This document shows positions 1-7,595 of a stretch of DNA of 15,670 bases, in pieces (the stretch's first letter is position 1; every line of letters starts with the position of its first letter). This DNA is from Brevundimonas sp. (GTDB lineage Bacteria; Pseudomonadota; Alphaproteobacteria; Caulobacterales; Caulobacteraceae). The stretch covers positions 15,199 through 30,868 of the forward strand of contig JADGMZ010000119.1 in assembly GCA_015234495.1 (NCBI GenBank), in the 5' to 3' direction. A model generated the notes under the pieces. It was not told where the DNA came from and searched no databases. It saw only the letters and a program-made list of their open reading frames with translations. Made by a program: the position numbers and the translations under genes.

Positions 1-801
1 CCGGCCATCGAGGGCTTTTTCGACCAAGCCACCAACACCATCACCTATCTGGTCAGCGACCCGGCGACGGGCGCGGCGGCGATCATCGATCCGGTGCTGG
101 ACTACGACCCAGCGACCGGCGAGGCGGCGACCGTCTCGGCCGACAGCCTGGTGGAACTGGCGCGGAGCCGCGGCCTCGACATCGTCTGGTTGCTGGAGAC
201 TCACGCCCACGCCGATCACCTGTCGGCGGCGGACTATCTGCGGTCCCGGACGGGGGCGTCGGTCGGGGTCGGGGCACGCGTGGTCGAGACGCAGAAGACC
301 TTTGCGCAGCGCTTCGCCATGGAGACGCCGCCGCGGACCGTGTTCGACCGCCTGTTCGCCGACGGCGAACGGTTCGCCCTGGGCGAGCTTGAGATCGAGG
401 TGCTGCACACGCCCGGGCATACGCCGGCCTGCGTGAGCTACCGGACCGGCGACGCGGTATTCGTCGGCGACACCCTGTTCATGCCGGACTTCGGCACGGC
501 GCGGGCGGACTTTCCGGGCGGAGACGCGGAGGCCCTGTACCGGTCGATCCAGCGGCTGCTGTCATTGCCGCCGGAGACGCGGGTGTTCGTCGGCCATGAC
601 TACCTGCCCAAGGACGGCCGCAAGGACTTCCGCTGGGAGACCACGGTGGCGGCGGAGCGCGACGGCAACATCCACGTCGGCGGCGGGACGACGGAAGCGG
701 CGTTCGTGGCCATGCGTCAGGCCCGCGACGCCACCCTGCCGCCGCCCAAGCTGCTGGAGCCGGCGCTGAGGGCGAACATCCGGGCGGGGGCGACGGGGTA
801 G
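1..801 (+). CDS. MBL-fold hydrolase, Blh/ETHE1 persulfide-dioxygenase type (5' truncated)
   Basis: The reading frame is open from the first base and only a few N-terminal residues seem to be missing, because the visible start (PAIEGFFDQATNTITYLV) matches the usual family start. The metal-binding set is complete. Counted from base 1 these are H68-x-H70-x-D72-H73 in THAHADHLSAA, H140 in HTPGHT, D157 in GDTLF and H199 in GHDY. The stretch ETHAHADHLSAA, the phrase FVGDTLFMPDFGTARADFPGG and the C-terminal WETTVAAERDGNIHV block are typical of the Blh / ETHE1-like group. These cytoplasmic mononuclear iron enzymes oxidise glutathione persulfide to sulfite. The precise substrate is inferred from family. 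No BigR-type regulator is visible, but the upstream side is cut off. An ATG at 94 lies inside the conserved domain and is not the start. The gene is followed by a repeat-filled spacer. Confidence 0.88.
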   Translation, partial: PAIEGFFDQATNTITYLVSDPATGAAAIIDPVLDYDPATGEAATVSADSLVELARSRGLDIVWLLETHAHADHLSAADYLRSRTGASVGVGARVVETQKTFAQRFAMETPPRTVFDRLFADGERFALGELEIEVLHTPGHTPACVSYRTGDAVFVGDTLFMPDFGTARADFPGGDAEALYRSIQRLLSLPPETRVFVGHDYLPKDGRKDFRWETTVAAERDGNIHVGGGTTEAAFVAMRQARDATLPPPKLLEPALRANIRAGATG

Positions 802-812
802 CAATCCCTCCC

Positions 813-1019
813 TGTCATCCCGGCCGAAGCGAAGCGAAGAGCCGGGACGGGACGCACTACCCGCTGACCCTCCCGGAAATCGCAGCGCGATTGTCCGGGA
901 GACAGGAGAGGTCCGCCCCTTACCTGACCCGTCTCCCGGCTCGCTGCTGGCGCAGCGTCCGGGAGGGTGGGGTTGGAGGAGCGTCCCGTCCCGGATCGCC
1001 TGCGGCGTCCGGGATGACA
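813..1019. repeat. Nested palindromic intergenic repeat with four REP-like hairpins
   Basis: The spacer between the hydrolase and the helicase (802-1072) holds no convincing gene and is mostly one folded repeat. Four perfect arm pairs nest around a centre near 917: 813-823 with 1009-1019 (11 bp), 842-855 with 981-994 (14 bp), 867-877 with 958-968 (11 bp) and 895-903 with 931-939 (9 bp). The unpaired spacers are nearly equal on both sides (18/14, 11/12 and 17/18 bases). The same DNA can also fold as four separate hairpins with TCCCGG/CCGGGA-type stems: 818-824/841-847, 870-877/894-901, 933-939/959-965 and 989-995/1008-1014. This is the architecture of composite REP (BIME-like) elements. It may end transcription of the hydrolase gene, which is inference. 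Confidence 0.8.
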
Positions 1020-1072
1020 AGGGACCGAATGTTCCCGTTCCGTTTCCGCTCCGGAGCCGCTATCTACAGCCG

Positions 1073-3931
1073 GTGTCCGTCTCCACCCTCTCCTCCTCCG
1101 CCGCCGTGACCGGCGCCGAGCCGTGGCTCGTGCTGCCGGCGGCGCTGGCCGTGCCGCCGGGGGCGGGGGCGATCTGCGATGACGCGGGGCCGCGGAAGAT
1201 CGGGCGGGGGGCGGCCGAGGGGGCGTTCACGACCGGGCCGGTGATGGTGGCGCATGCGTCGCTGACGGCCCGACGACTGGGGATCGCGCCGCCGGCGCGA
1301 TCGGGCGATCTGCTGGATGTGCTGGAGCTGTTTGCCTTCGTGCGGCCGGCGCGGTTCTGCGCGCCGTCGCCCACCGGCCTGGCGCTGGCCATGGGTCAGG
1401 CCGAGCCGAAGGGGGCGGAGGCGCAGGCGGAGGCGCTGCGCAGGGCGGCCGATGGATTACTGCGGGAGCTGGCCGAGCCGGGCTATGCGGGGCGGGAGGA
1501 CGCCTTCACCCTGGCGGAGACGCTGGGGCGCGCGGGTTGGAGCTGGGGCTGGCGGGTGATGGGGGCGCTGCAGCATCAGCCGGTGCGGGAGCGGCAGCAT
1601 CGAGGGTCCGGGCTGGACGCCTGGTCGCGGCTGGCCGAGTGGGAGGACGAGGCGCCGCGCGGCGAGGCCGGGTCGGCCCCGGTCGATTCCGAGAGCGCCC
1701 GCATCCGGCTGGACAAGCTGCTGCAGGCCTCGGGGCTGGACGAGACGCGGCCGACGCAGAGCGATTACGCCGCCGAGGCCGCCTTCGCCTTTTCGCCGCG
1801 TAACGAGGAGGGACGACCGCGGGTGTTGCTGGCCGAGGCGGGGACCGGGACGGGCAAGACGCTGGGCTATCTGGCGCCCGCGTCGCTGTGGGCCGAGCGC
1901 AATTCGGGGGCGGCCTGGGTGTCGACCTACACCCGGGCGCTGCAGCGCCAAATCGACCGCGAGAGCGCGGCGCTGTGGCCGGACGCGGCGGAGCGCAAGA
2001 AGAAGACGGTCGTGCGCAAGGGGCGGGAGAACTACCTGTGCCTGCTGAACCTGCAGGACATGGTGCAGGCGGCGCAGCTGGGGAATGGCGACCTGATCGG
2101 CATGGCGCTGGCCAGCCGCTGGGCCATGCACACGCGCGACGGCGACATGACCGGCGGCGACTATCCGGGCTGGCTGCCGGGGCTGTTCGCGGTCGGGACC
2201 AGCCAGCAGGCCAGCGCGGCCAATCTGGTCGACCGGCGCGGCGAATGCGTCCACGCCGCCTGTCCGCATTACCGCACCTGTTTCGTCGAGAAGACCATCC
2301 GGGCCAGCCGCCGCGCCGATCTGGTGGTGGCCAACCATGCGCTGGTCATGACCCAGGCGGCCTTCGACGGGGCGCGATCGGCGCGGGGGTTGAAGCAGGA
2401 CGGCGAGACGGCGGCGCTCAAGCGGATCGTGTTCGACGAGGGCCACCATCTGTTCGACGCGGCGGACAGCGCCTTTTCGGCCTGTCTGTCGGGGCAGGAG
2501 GCGGCGGAGCTGCGGCGCTGGATCCGGGGGCCGGAGGGGCGCGGGCGGCGCGGGCGCGGGCTTGAACAGCGGCTGGGCGACCTGTGCGCCGACAATGAGG
2601 CGGCGACGAAGGCGCTGCAGGATGCGGTGCGGGCGGCGGCGCAGCTGCCCGGCGAAGGGGTATCGGGACGGATCGCGCCGGCCTCGGGCGAGGTCAATCC
2701 GGTGGGGCCGATCGAACGGTTTCTGCTGGCCGGGCTGGAGCAGCTGAGGGCGCGGACCAGCGAGAACGCCTCCGGCAGCGGGGTCGAGTTCGGGATGGAG
2801 TGCGCGCTGCGGCCGGTGACCGATCCAGTGCTCGAGACGGCGCGGGAGGCGGCGCAGGCGCTGGCGGCGGTGGAGGCGCCGCTGCTGGCGCTGGCGCGGC
2901 ATCTGGAGGACATTCTCGACGACGAGGCGGCCGAGCTGGACGGCTCGCAGCGGTCGCGGATCGAGGGGGCGCTGCGCGGGCTGGACCGGCGGGCGCGGAT
3001 GACCCTGCCGGGGTGGCGGTCGATGCTGGCGGCGCTGGAGGTCGCGTCGGACGAGCCGGACCCGGACTTCGTCGACTGGCTGTCGGCCGAGGCGGCGTTC
3101 GGGCGGATCATGGACGTGGCGCTGCGGCGGCACTGGATCGATCCGACGGTGCCGCTGGAGGCGGCGGTGATCATGCCGGCGCACGGGGTGCTGGTGACCA
3201 GCGCGACGCTGTCCGATCCGAACTCGGACGATCCGTTCGACATGGCGCGGCTGAGGACCGGCTCGGCGCGGCTGATCGAGCCGGCGCGGACGCTGAAGGT
3301 GGAGAGCCCCTTCGACTATGCGGCCAACGCCCGGGTTATCGTGGTCAACGACCTGGTCAAGGACGATGCGCGCCAGACGGCGGCGGCGATGCGGGAGCTG
3401 TTCCTGGTGGCGGGCGGCGGCGGCCTGGGGCTGTTCACGGCCATCCGGCGGCTGAAGGCGGTCTATGAGCGGCTGGGGCCGGACCTCGCGAAGTCAGGCA
3501 TTCCACTCTACGCCCAGCACGTCGATCCGCTGGAGGTCGGGGCCCTGGTCGACGTGTTCCGGGCGGAACAGGACAGCTGCCTGCTGGGCACCGATGCGGT
3601 GCGGGACGGGGTCGATGTGCCCGGGCGGAGCCTGCGCATCCTCGCCTTTGACCGGGTGCCGTGGCCGCGGCCGGACCTGCTGCACAAGGCGCGGCGGGCG
3701 CGCTTCGGCGGCGAGGGCGCGGGCGGGCGCAATTTCGACGATGCGCTGGCGCGGGCGAAGATGGCGCAGGCCTTCGGGCGGTTGATCCGGCGGGCGGACG
3801 ACAGGGGGGTGTTCGTGATGCTCGACGCGGCGGCGCCGACCCGGCTGTTCGCCAGCCTGCCGCCGGGGACCGAGGTGCAGCGGATGGGTCTGGCGGAGGC
3901 GGTGGAATTGGTGGGCGGATTCCTGGCCTGA
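1073..3931 (+). CDS. ATP-dependent DNA helicase, DinG/XPD family with Fe-S cysteines
   Basis: A 952-residue superfamily 2 helicase. Walker A is AEAGTGTGKT with K262, and the Walker B/DEAH box is D455-E-G-H458 in VFDEGHHLFD. Motif VI is QAFGRLIRR starting at Q899, with the arginine finger in that segment. Four cysteines sit where the XPD/DinG family binds a 4Fe-4S cluster: C323 (ENYLC), C392, C397 and C403 (CX4CX5C). The family unwinds DNA 5' to 3' and resolves R-loops or damaged forks. The roughly 200 residues before Walker A (LPAALAVPP...GPVMVAHASLTARRLG) are, as far as I recall, an alphaproteobacterial N-terminal extension. The start is a GTG and is uncertain, since the nearest GGAG (1053-1056) is too far upstream and no in-frame ATG lies near. 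The gene is convergent with the VOC gene, with two bases between the stops. Confidence 0.9.
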   Translation: MSVSTLSSSAAVTGAEPWLVLPAALAVPPGAGAICDDAGPRKIGRGAAEGAFTTGPVMVAHASLTARRLGIAPPARSGDLLDVLELFAFVRPARFCAPSPTGLALAMGQAEPKGAEAQAEALRRAADGLLRELAEPGYAGREDAFTLAETLGRAGWSWGWRVMGALQHQPVRERQHRGSGLDAWSRLAEWEDEAPRGEAGSAPVDSESARIRLDKLLQASGLDETRPTQSDYAAEAAFAFSPRNEEGRPRVLLAEAGTGTGKTLGYLAPASLWAERNSGAAWVSTYTRALQRQIDRESAALWPDAAERKKKTVVRKGRENYLCLLNLQDMVQAAQLGNGDLIGMALASRWAMHTRDGDMTGGDYPGWLPGLFAVGTSQQASAANLVDRRGECVHAACPHYRTCFVEKTIRASRRADLVVANHALVMTQAAFDGARSARGLKQDGETAALKRIVFDEGHHLFDAADSAFSACLSGQEAAELRRWIRGPEGRGRRGRGLEQRLGDLCADNEAATKALQDAVRAAAQLPGEGVSGRIAPASGEVNPVGPIERFLLAGLEQLRARTSENASGSGVEFGMECALRPVTDPVLETAREAAQALAAVEAPLLALARHLEDILDDEAAELDGSQRSRIEGALRGLDRRARMTLPGWRSMLAALEVASDEPDPDFVDWLSAEAAFGRIMDVALRRHWIDPTVPLEAAVIMPAHGVLVTSATLSDPNSDDPFDMARLRTGSARLIEPARTLKVESPFDYAANARVIVVNDLVKDDARQTAAAMRELFLVAGGGGLGLFTAIRRLKAVYERLGPDLAKSGIPLYAQHVDPLEVGALVDVFRAEQDSCLLGTDAVRDGVDVPGRSLRILAFDRVPWPRPDLLHKARRARFGGEGAGGRNFDDALARAKMAQAFGRLIRRADDRGVFVMLDAAAPTRLFASLPPGTEVQRMGLAEAVELVGGFLA

Positions 3932-3940
3932 GGTCAGGCC
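3925..3940. other. Inverted repeat containing both convergent stop codons
   Basis: The helicase TGA and the VOC TGA (TCA on the + strand) lie in a perfect palindrome, GGCCTGA-GG-TCAGGCC. As RNA this gives a 6-bp stem with a 4-base loop from either strand. No T tract follows on either side, so a bidirectional intrinsic terminator is only possible, not shown. Confidence 0.35.
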
Positions 3941-4368
3941 TCGAACGTCACCATTACGCTGTCGGCGTTCTTGCGGGCCTCGCCATGGTAGACGGCCTCG
4001 ACGTTGTTGCCGTCGGGGTCGATCAGGAAGGCGGCGTAGTAGCCGGGGTGGTAAGACCGTTCCCCCGGCCCGCCGTTGTCCTGGCCGCCGGCCTGCAGGC
4101 CGGCCCTGTGCCAGGCCTCGACCATGGCGCGGTCCCTGGCCTGGAAGGCGAGGTGGTGGCGGCCGGTCAGCTGGCCCGCCGCGGCCTCGCTGTCGGCGGT
4201 GGAGACGAACAGCTCGTCGACCCAGAAATAGTCGTCGCCCGAGCCGCTGAGGGGGAGTTCGAGGACCTCGAAGAGGGCGCTGTAGAATCTGTGGCTGGCC
4301 TCGAGGTCGCGCACCACCAGCTGGATGTGGTCGATCAGGCGGCCGCGGTGCAGGGTCTGGGTTTCCAT
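3934..4368 (-). CDS. VOC-family (glyoxalase/bleomycin-resistance fold) protein
   Basis: A single-domain 144-residue protein, a usual length for this fold, which pairs two beta-alpha-beta-beta-beta modules. The N-terminal module starts LIDHIQLVVRDLEASHRFYSALF, and the C-terminal module carries the hallmark YAAFLIDPDGNNVEAVYHG. Candidate metal ligands are H14, H71 or H72 (TGRHHLAF) and E124 (NNVEAVY). Family members act as glyoxalases, dioxygenases or resistance proteins, and nothing here identifies the substrate. The ATG start is supported by GGGAG about eight bases upstream. The gene diverges from the DUF2125 operon and its end abuts the helicase end. Confidence 0.87.
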   Translation of the reverse strand: METQTLHRGRLIDHIQLVVRDLEASHRFYSALFEVLELPLSGSGDDYFWVDELFVSTADSEAAAGQLTGRHHLAFQARDRAMVEAWHRAGLQAGGQDNGGPGERSYHPGYYAAFLIDPDGNNVEAVYHGEARKNADSVMVTFEA

Positions 4369-4440
4369 CGACGATCTCCCTGTGCGCCCTGTCGAACGGA
4401 CCGGCCGCGAGGGCGTTCCAGACGGGCCCCGCGACGCGGC

Positions 4441-4469
4441 TTGACGCCGTCGGCCTTCGGGGCTTCACA
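4441..4469 (+). promoter_or_regulatory. Candidate housekeeping promoter of the DUF2125-hisC operon
   Basis: TTGACGC at 4441-4447 fits exactly the Caulobacter-type -35 element (TTGACGS). It is followed after 14 bases by GCTTCACA (4462-4469), a partial match to the -10 consensus GCTANAWC. It lies 24 bases upstream of the first gene of the operon, inside the 124-base divergent gap with the VOC gene. The -10 match is poor, so this is a candidate only. Confidence 0.35.
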
Positions 4470-4492
4470 CGTCAGCCAGACCCGGAGCCGCC

Positions 4493-5527
4493 ATGCCCCC
4501 TGCCCGCCACTCCCGACGCGGCCTCGTGATCCCCTTCCTGATCGTCGGGATGCTGCTGGCCGTCTGGACGGGCTGGTGGTTCTGGCTGGCCGGCGAGGTG
4601 GAGACGCGGCTGGAGACGCAGACGGAGAGCCTGCGCGAGGCGGGCTGGCAGGTGACGCACGAGCCCGTCTCGGTGAGCGGCTGGCCGTTCCGGACGCGGG
4701 TCGCCTTTCCCGCGGCCAATGTCGTGGCCCCGTCCGGGCATGGCGTGGCGGCCCCCGAGCTGGTGGCCGAGGCCAACGCCTGGAACCCGGGACGATGGAT
4801 GATGATCGCGCCCGACGGCCTGGTGCTGACCCGCGCCGGCAAGGGCCAGGTGGCGGTCGAGGGCGACGGCCTGAGGATGAGCGTCAGCCATCTGCGCGAG
4901 CGCTTCCCGGACCTGCGCATCGAACTGGTCCGGCCGACCTTCACGCCGGTCGCCGGGGCGGACCCCTTCCCGCTGGCCTCAGCGGAGCGGATCGAGCTCT
5001 ACACCCGGCCGCATCTGACCGACGGCGAGGCGGCCACCGACGAGATGGACGTGCTGTTCCGGCTGAGCGACGGCCGCGGGCGGCCCGGCGGACCGGTCGA
5101 GGGCGCGACGCGGGAGGGGCGGCTGTCGGCCGAGGTGGAGGCGACCATCGAACAGGCCAGCCGCCTGCGCGGCGTCGACAGCGCCGGGGTGTTCGCCAAC
5201 TGGACCGAAGCCGGCGGCCGCTTCACCGCCGTCCAGGGCCGGCTGCAGGCGGGTGAAAGCAGCGCGCGGATCAGCAGCGAGGCGCTGTGGGCGCGCGAGG
5301 ACGGGCGGCTGGAGGGCCGGCTGGCGCTGACCGCAGAACGGCCGGGCGAGGCCATCGCCGGACTGGCGGGCTCGCGCTCCGGGGCGGTGGATCGGGCCGG
5401 CGCGGCCGGCGCCGCCGCCGCGGCGAGCGTGCAGGGCGACCGGCCGATCGACCTGGTGCTGCTGTTCCGCAACGGACGCACCTGGCTGGGCCCCTTCGCC
5501 CTGGCCCCCGCGCCGAAGCTGTTCTGA
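4493..5527 (+). CDS. DUF2125 family membrane-anchored protein
   Basis: A 344-residue protein of no known function. Residues 11-32 (starting LVIPFLIVGMLL) form one hydrophobic segment after an arginine-rich start. They are probably an uncleaved signal anchor that places the rest in the periplasm. The body has the DUF2125 features as I remember them: WQVTHEPVSVSGWPFR, the WNPGRWMM block near residues 97-105 and repeated beta-rich segments. A late low-complexity stretch (AGAAGAAAAASV) precedes the C-terminal FRNGRTWLGPFAL. GGAG lies five bases before the ATG. It is the first gene of an operon, and its TGA overlaps the next ATG (TGATG at 5525-5529), so translation is probably coupled. In many alphaproteobacteria DUF2125 genes neighbour aromatic amino acid genes (recalled, not checked), which agrees with the context here. 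Confidence 0.82.
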   Translation: MPPARHSRRGLVIPFLIVGMLLAVWTGWWFWLAGEVETRLETQTESLREAGWQVTHEPVSVSGWPFRTRVAFPAANVVAPSGHGVAAPELVAEANAWNPGRWMMIAPDGLVLTRAGKGQVAVEGDGLRMSVSHLRERFPDLRIELVRPTFTPVAGADPFPLASAERIELYTRPHLTDGEAATDEMDVLFRLSDGRGRPGGPVEGATREGRLSAEVEATIEQASRLRGVDSAGVFANWTEAGGRFTAVQGRLQAGESSARISSEALWAREDGRLEGRLALTAERPGEAIAGLAGSRSGAVDRAGAAGAAAAASVQGDRPIDLVLLFRNGRTWLGPFALAPAPKLF

Positions 5528-6210
5528 TGCTGGTCGAACCTCCCGAGGATCCGGCGCGGCTGGCGCAGGACGAGGCCGTGATCCGCGCCGTGCGGGGCCG
5601 TCTGGCCGGCGGCCGGCGGCCGGGGCCGGACGCCGAGGCCATCGCCCTGAGAGCGCTGCTGAAGGGTCTGTCGGCCGCGGAGACGGCCGCGGTGCGGGCG
5701 GTGCTGGGGCGGATCGACGCCGCCCAAGGGGCGCCGCTGATCGTCTGGGGGCCGGCCAGCCAGGTCATCGCCGCCGACCGCTACGGCCTGGTCGCGCGGG
5801 TCGCCGCCAGGCCGGAGGCGGCCCTGAAGGCGGCCCATGAGGGCGGCAGGGCCCTGATGGACCTGACCACCGCCTCGGCGTGGTGGGGGCGGCTGCTGGC
5901 CGAGCCGGAGCTGCGCGTCGTGGCGGCCCTGCCCGACCACCGGGCCAGGCATCCGCGGGCGCTGATGGTGCAACAGGGTCCGACGGGTCCGACCGGCGAG
6001 GACCGCACCTTCTGGGTCACCGACAGCCCGCTGGCGCCGGGGCGGATCGTCTCGGCGCTGGGCGAGAGCGGTCTCGCCGCGAGTCCGCTGATCGAGTCCG
6101 GCGGCTTGAAGCTGTTCGCCCTGGCGGGGTATGTGCAGGCCCAGGACGGGCGGCTGAGCGAGGCTCCCGGCTCGCTCCAGGGCGTCATCGGCGCCGCTCC
6201 CGTATTCTGA
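5527..6210 (+). CDS. Chorismate-mutase-related protein, possibly without mutase activity
   Basis: A 227-residue protein starting at the ATG that overlaps the DUF2125 stop. The C-terminal two thirds (LIVWGP..., TFWVTDSPLAPGR, LKLFALAGYVQAQDGRL, GVIGAAPVF) resemble the extended chorismate mutase proteins encoded beside hisC in Caulobacterales, as far as I recall them. The N-terminal part (residues 1-65) should be the AroQ helical mutase domain. It is short, and I cannot place the usual catalytic arginine/lysine set: where RPxRE-like residues are expected it reads RPGPDAEAIALRALL. So the mutase activity may be lost or strongly diverged. The alternative is a relative that kept only the regulatory part. 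It lies 15 bases before hisC, which supports a role in aromatic amino acid synthesis. Confidence 0.6.
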   Translation: MLVEPPEDPARLAQDEAVIRAVRGRLAGGRRPGPDAEAIALRALLKGLSAAETAAVRAVLGRIDAAQGAPLIVWGPASQVIAADRYGLVARVAARPEAALKAAHEGGRALMDLTTASAWWGRLLAEPELRVVAALPDHRARHPRALMVQQGPTGPTGEDRTFWVTDSPLAPGRIVSALGESGLAASPLIESGGLKLFALAGYVQAQDGRLSEAPGSLQGVIGAAPVF

Positions 6211-6225
6211 TCACCGAGGATTCCC

Positions 6226-7320
6226 ATGACCGACGCCCCCGCGCCCGCGCCCAAGCCCGGCATCCTCGACATCGCGCCCTACGTCGGCGGCAAGTCGCGC
6301 ATCGACGGCGTGGCCGAGCCGATGAAGCTGTCGTCCAATGAGAACATGCTGGGGGCCGGACCGAAGGCGCGCGAGGCCTTCGAGGCGGCGGTCCGCAACA
6401 TCCACATCTATCCCGACGGCCGGGCCAGCAAACTGCGCGACGCGGTGGCGGAGCACCACAAGCTGGAGCCCGAGCGGCTGATCTTCGGCAACGGTTCGGA
6501 CGAGGTCTTCGCCCTGCTGAACCAGTGCTACCTGACGCCGGGGGACAATATCGTCACCGGCCAGTACGGCTTCCTGGCCTACCGGATTTCGGCCAAGGCC
6601 AACCAGGCCGAGGTCAAGCTGGCCCCCGAGCCGCAGTTCAAGGCGACGCCCGAGGCCCTGCTGGAGCAGGTCGATGAGCGGACCCGCATCGTCTACGTGT
6701 CCAGTCCCTCGAACCCGACCGGCAGCTACAACACCGCCGAGGAGATCCGCCGCCTGCACGAGGGCCTGCGCCCGGACGTCCTGCTGGTCATCGACGAGGC
6801 CTATGCCGAATACGTCACCGAGCCGGATTGGGAGACCAGCCTCGGCCTGGCCCGCGACAGCCAGAACATCGTGGTGACGCGCACCTTCTCGAAGATCCAC
6901 GGACTGGGCGGGCTGCGCATCGGCTTCGGCTATGCGCCAGTGAAGGTGGCCGAGGCGGTGGACCGCATCCGCCTGCCGTTCAACGTCTCGGTGCCCGGCA
7001 TCGAGGCGGCCGTGGCGGCGCTGGGCGACGAGGCGCACCAGCAGGCCTCGCGCGACCTGATCCACACCTGGCGTCCGCGCATGACCCAGGCCATCCGCGG
7101 CTTCGGCTTCGAGGTGCTGCCTTCGGCCGGCAATTTCGTGCTGGTCCGCTTCAAGGACGCGGACCATGCGCAGCGGGCCAACGACTATCTGAACTCCAAG
7201 GGCGTGATCGTGCGGCCGGTGGGCGGCTACGGCCTGCCCGAGGCGCTGCGCATCACCATCGGAACCGAGGACCAGAACCGCGCGGTGCTGGACGCCCTGA
7301 GCGAGTTCGCGGCGGCCTGA
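6226..7320 (+). CDS. hisC: Histidinol-phosphate aminotransferase
   Basis: A 364-residue class-II fold-type I PLP enzyme of normal length. The Schiff-base lysine is K223 in TFSKIHGLGGLRIGFGYA. SSPSNPTGSY, VIDEAYAEYV and the N-terminal LSSNENMLG motif (substrate-binding region) are all present. The enzyme transfers the amino group between glutamate and imidazole-acetol phosphate in histidine synthesis. Copies in this context often also act on prephenate or phenylpyruvate, and the neighbouring mutase-related gene makes an aromatic role plausible. GAGG lies six bases before the ATG. It is the last gene of its operon in this window. No prephenate/arogenate dehydrogenase gene adjoins it; the next gene is on the other strand nine bases after the stop. 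Confidence 0.92.
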   Translation: MTDAPAPAPKPGILDIAPYVGGKSRIDGVAEPMKLSSNENMLGAGPKAREAFEAAVRNIHIYPDGRASKLRDAVAEHHKLEPERLIFGNGSDEVFALLNQCYLTPGDNIVTGQYGFLAYRISAKANQAEVKLAPEPQFKATPEALLEQVDERTRIVYVSSPSNPTGSYNTAEEIRRLHEGLRPDVLLVIDEAYAEYVTEPDWETSLGLARDSQNIVVTRTFSKIHGLGGLRIGFGYAPVKVAEAVDRIRLPFNVSVPGIEAAVAALGDEAHQQASRDLIHTWRPRMTQAIRGFGFEVLPSAGNFVLVRFKDADHAQRANDYLNSKGVIVRPVGGYGLPEALRITIGTEDQNRAVLDALSEFAAA

Positions 7321-7329
7321 CCGTCAGCC

Positions 7330-7527
7330 CTACTGGCACATCGTCTGGCCGCAGGTGATGTAGCACTGCCGCCAGTCGGGTCCGCCGCCCGGGTGCTGGA
7401 TGTAGCAGCGGTACTGGCACTCGAGGTAGCAGAAGTCATTCCGCTGGACCGGTCCGTCTGGGGCCTGGGCTGCGGTGGCCGTCGCCATGGCGGCGGCGAG
7501 AACGGTGACGCTGAACAGCTTGCGCAT
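7330..7527 (-). CDS. Small exported six-cysteine protein with twin CX3C motifs
   Basis: A 65-residue protein I cannot assign to a named family. Residues 1-22 are a clean signal peptide: MRK, a hydrophobic core, then A20-Q-A22 as the likely signal peptidase I site. The mature 43 residues contain C33, C37, C41, C55, C59 and C64, that is CX3CX3C-X13-CX3CX4C. Two helix-like cysteine segments flank a glycine/proline loop (HPGGGPDW). This suggests a disulfide-tied helical hairpin in the periplasm. I chose the ATG at 7525-7527 because GGAGGG lies seven bases upstream; an in-frame ATG at 7542 overlaps that site and would spoil the signal peptide. It is co-oriented with and 68 bases downstream of the TIGR02186 gene. 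Function is unknown. Confidence 0.72.
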   Translation of the reverse strand: MRKLFSVTVLAAAMATATAAQAPDGPVQRNDFCYLECQYRCYIQHPGGGPDWRQCYITCGQTMCQ

Positions 7528-7535
7528 TCGAAATC

Positions 7536-7552
7536 CCTCCATGCCGTGGAGG
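7536..7552 (-). promoter_or_regulatory. Hairpin that sequesters the Shine-Dalgarno of the six-cysteine gene
   Basis: On the transcribed strand the leader reads CCTCCA (7552-7547), a five-base loop, then TGGAGG (7541-7536). It is a perfect 6-bp stem whose 3' strand is the ribosome binding site itself, seven to eight bases before the ATG. The 5' strand is a perfect anti-Shine-Dalgarno. The fold would hide the site and could make translation conditional. Confidence 0.5.
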
Positions 7553-7586
7553 TAAGCGGCGCCGCGACGGCGGGTTCCCGGCCAGG

Positions 7587-7595
7587 ATGGTTAAC
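7587..7595 (-). promoter_or_regulatory. CtrA-type half site upstream of the six-cysteine gene
   Basis: GTTAACCAT on the - strand matches the TTAACCAT half site reported for CtrA-bound promoters. No second TTAA follows at seven bases, so it is a half site at best. It sits directly after the TGA of the TIGR02186 gene, 60 bases before the small gene, where a separate promoter for that gene could be. Confidence 0.25.

Noticed and set aside
891..1109. A 72-codon frame between the hydrolase and the helicase
   Set aside because: It lies within the nested palindrome and ends in a proline run, so its codons are explained by the repeat.
1457..3184. A 575-codon frame on the - strand
   Set aside because: It is antisense to the helicase and rich in Arg, Pro and Gln, with no family features. 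The helicase frame holds all the conserved motifs.
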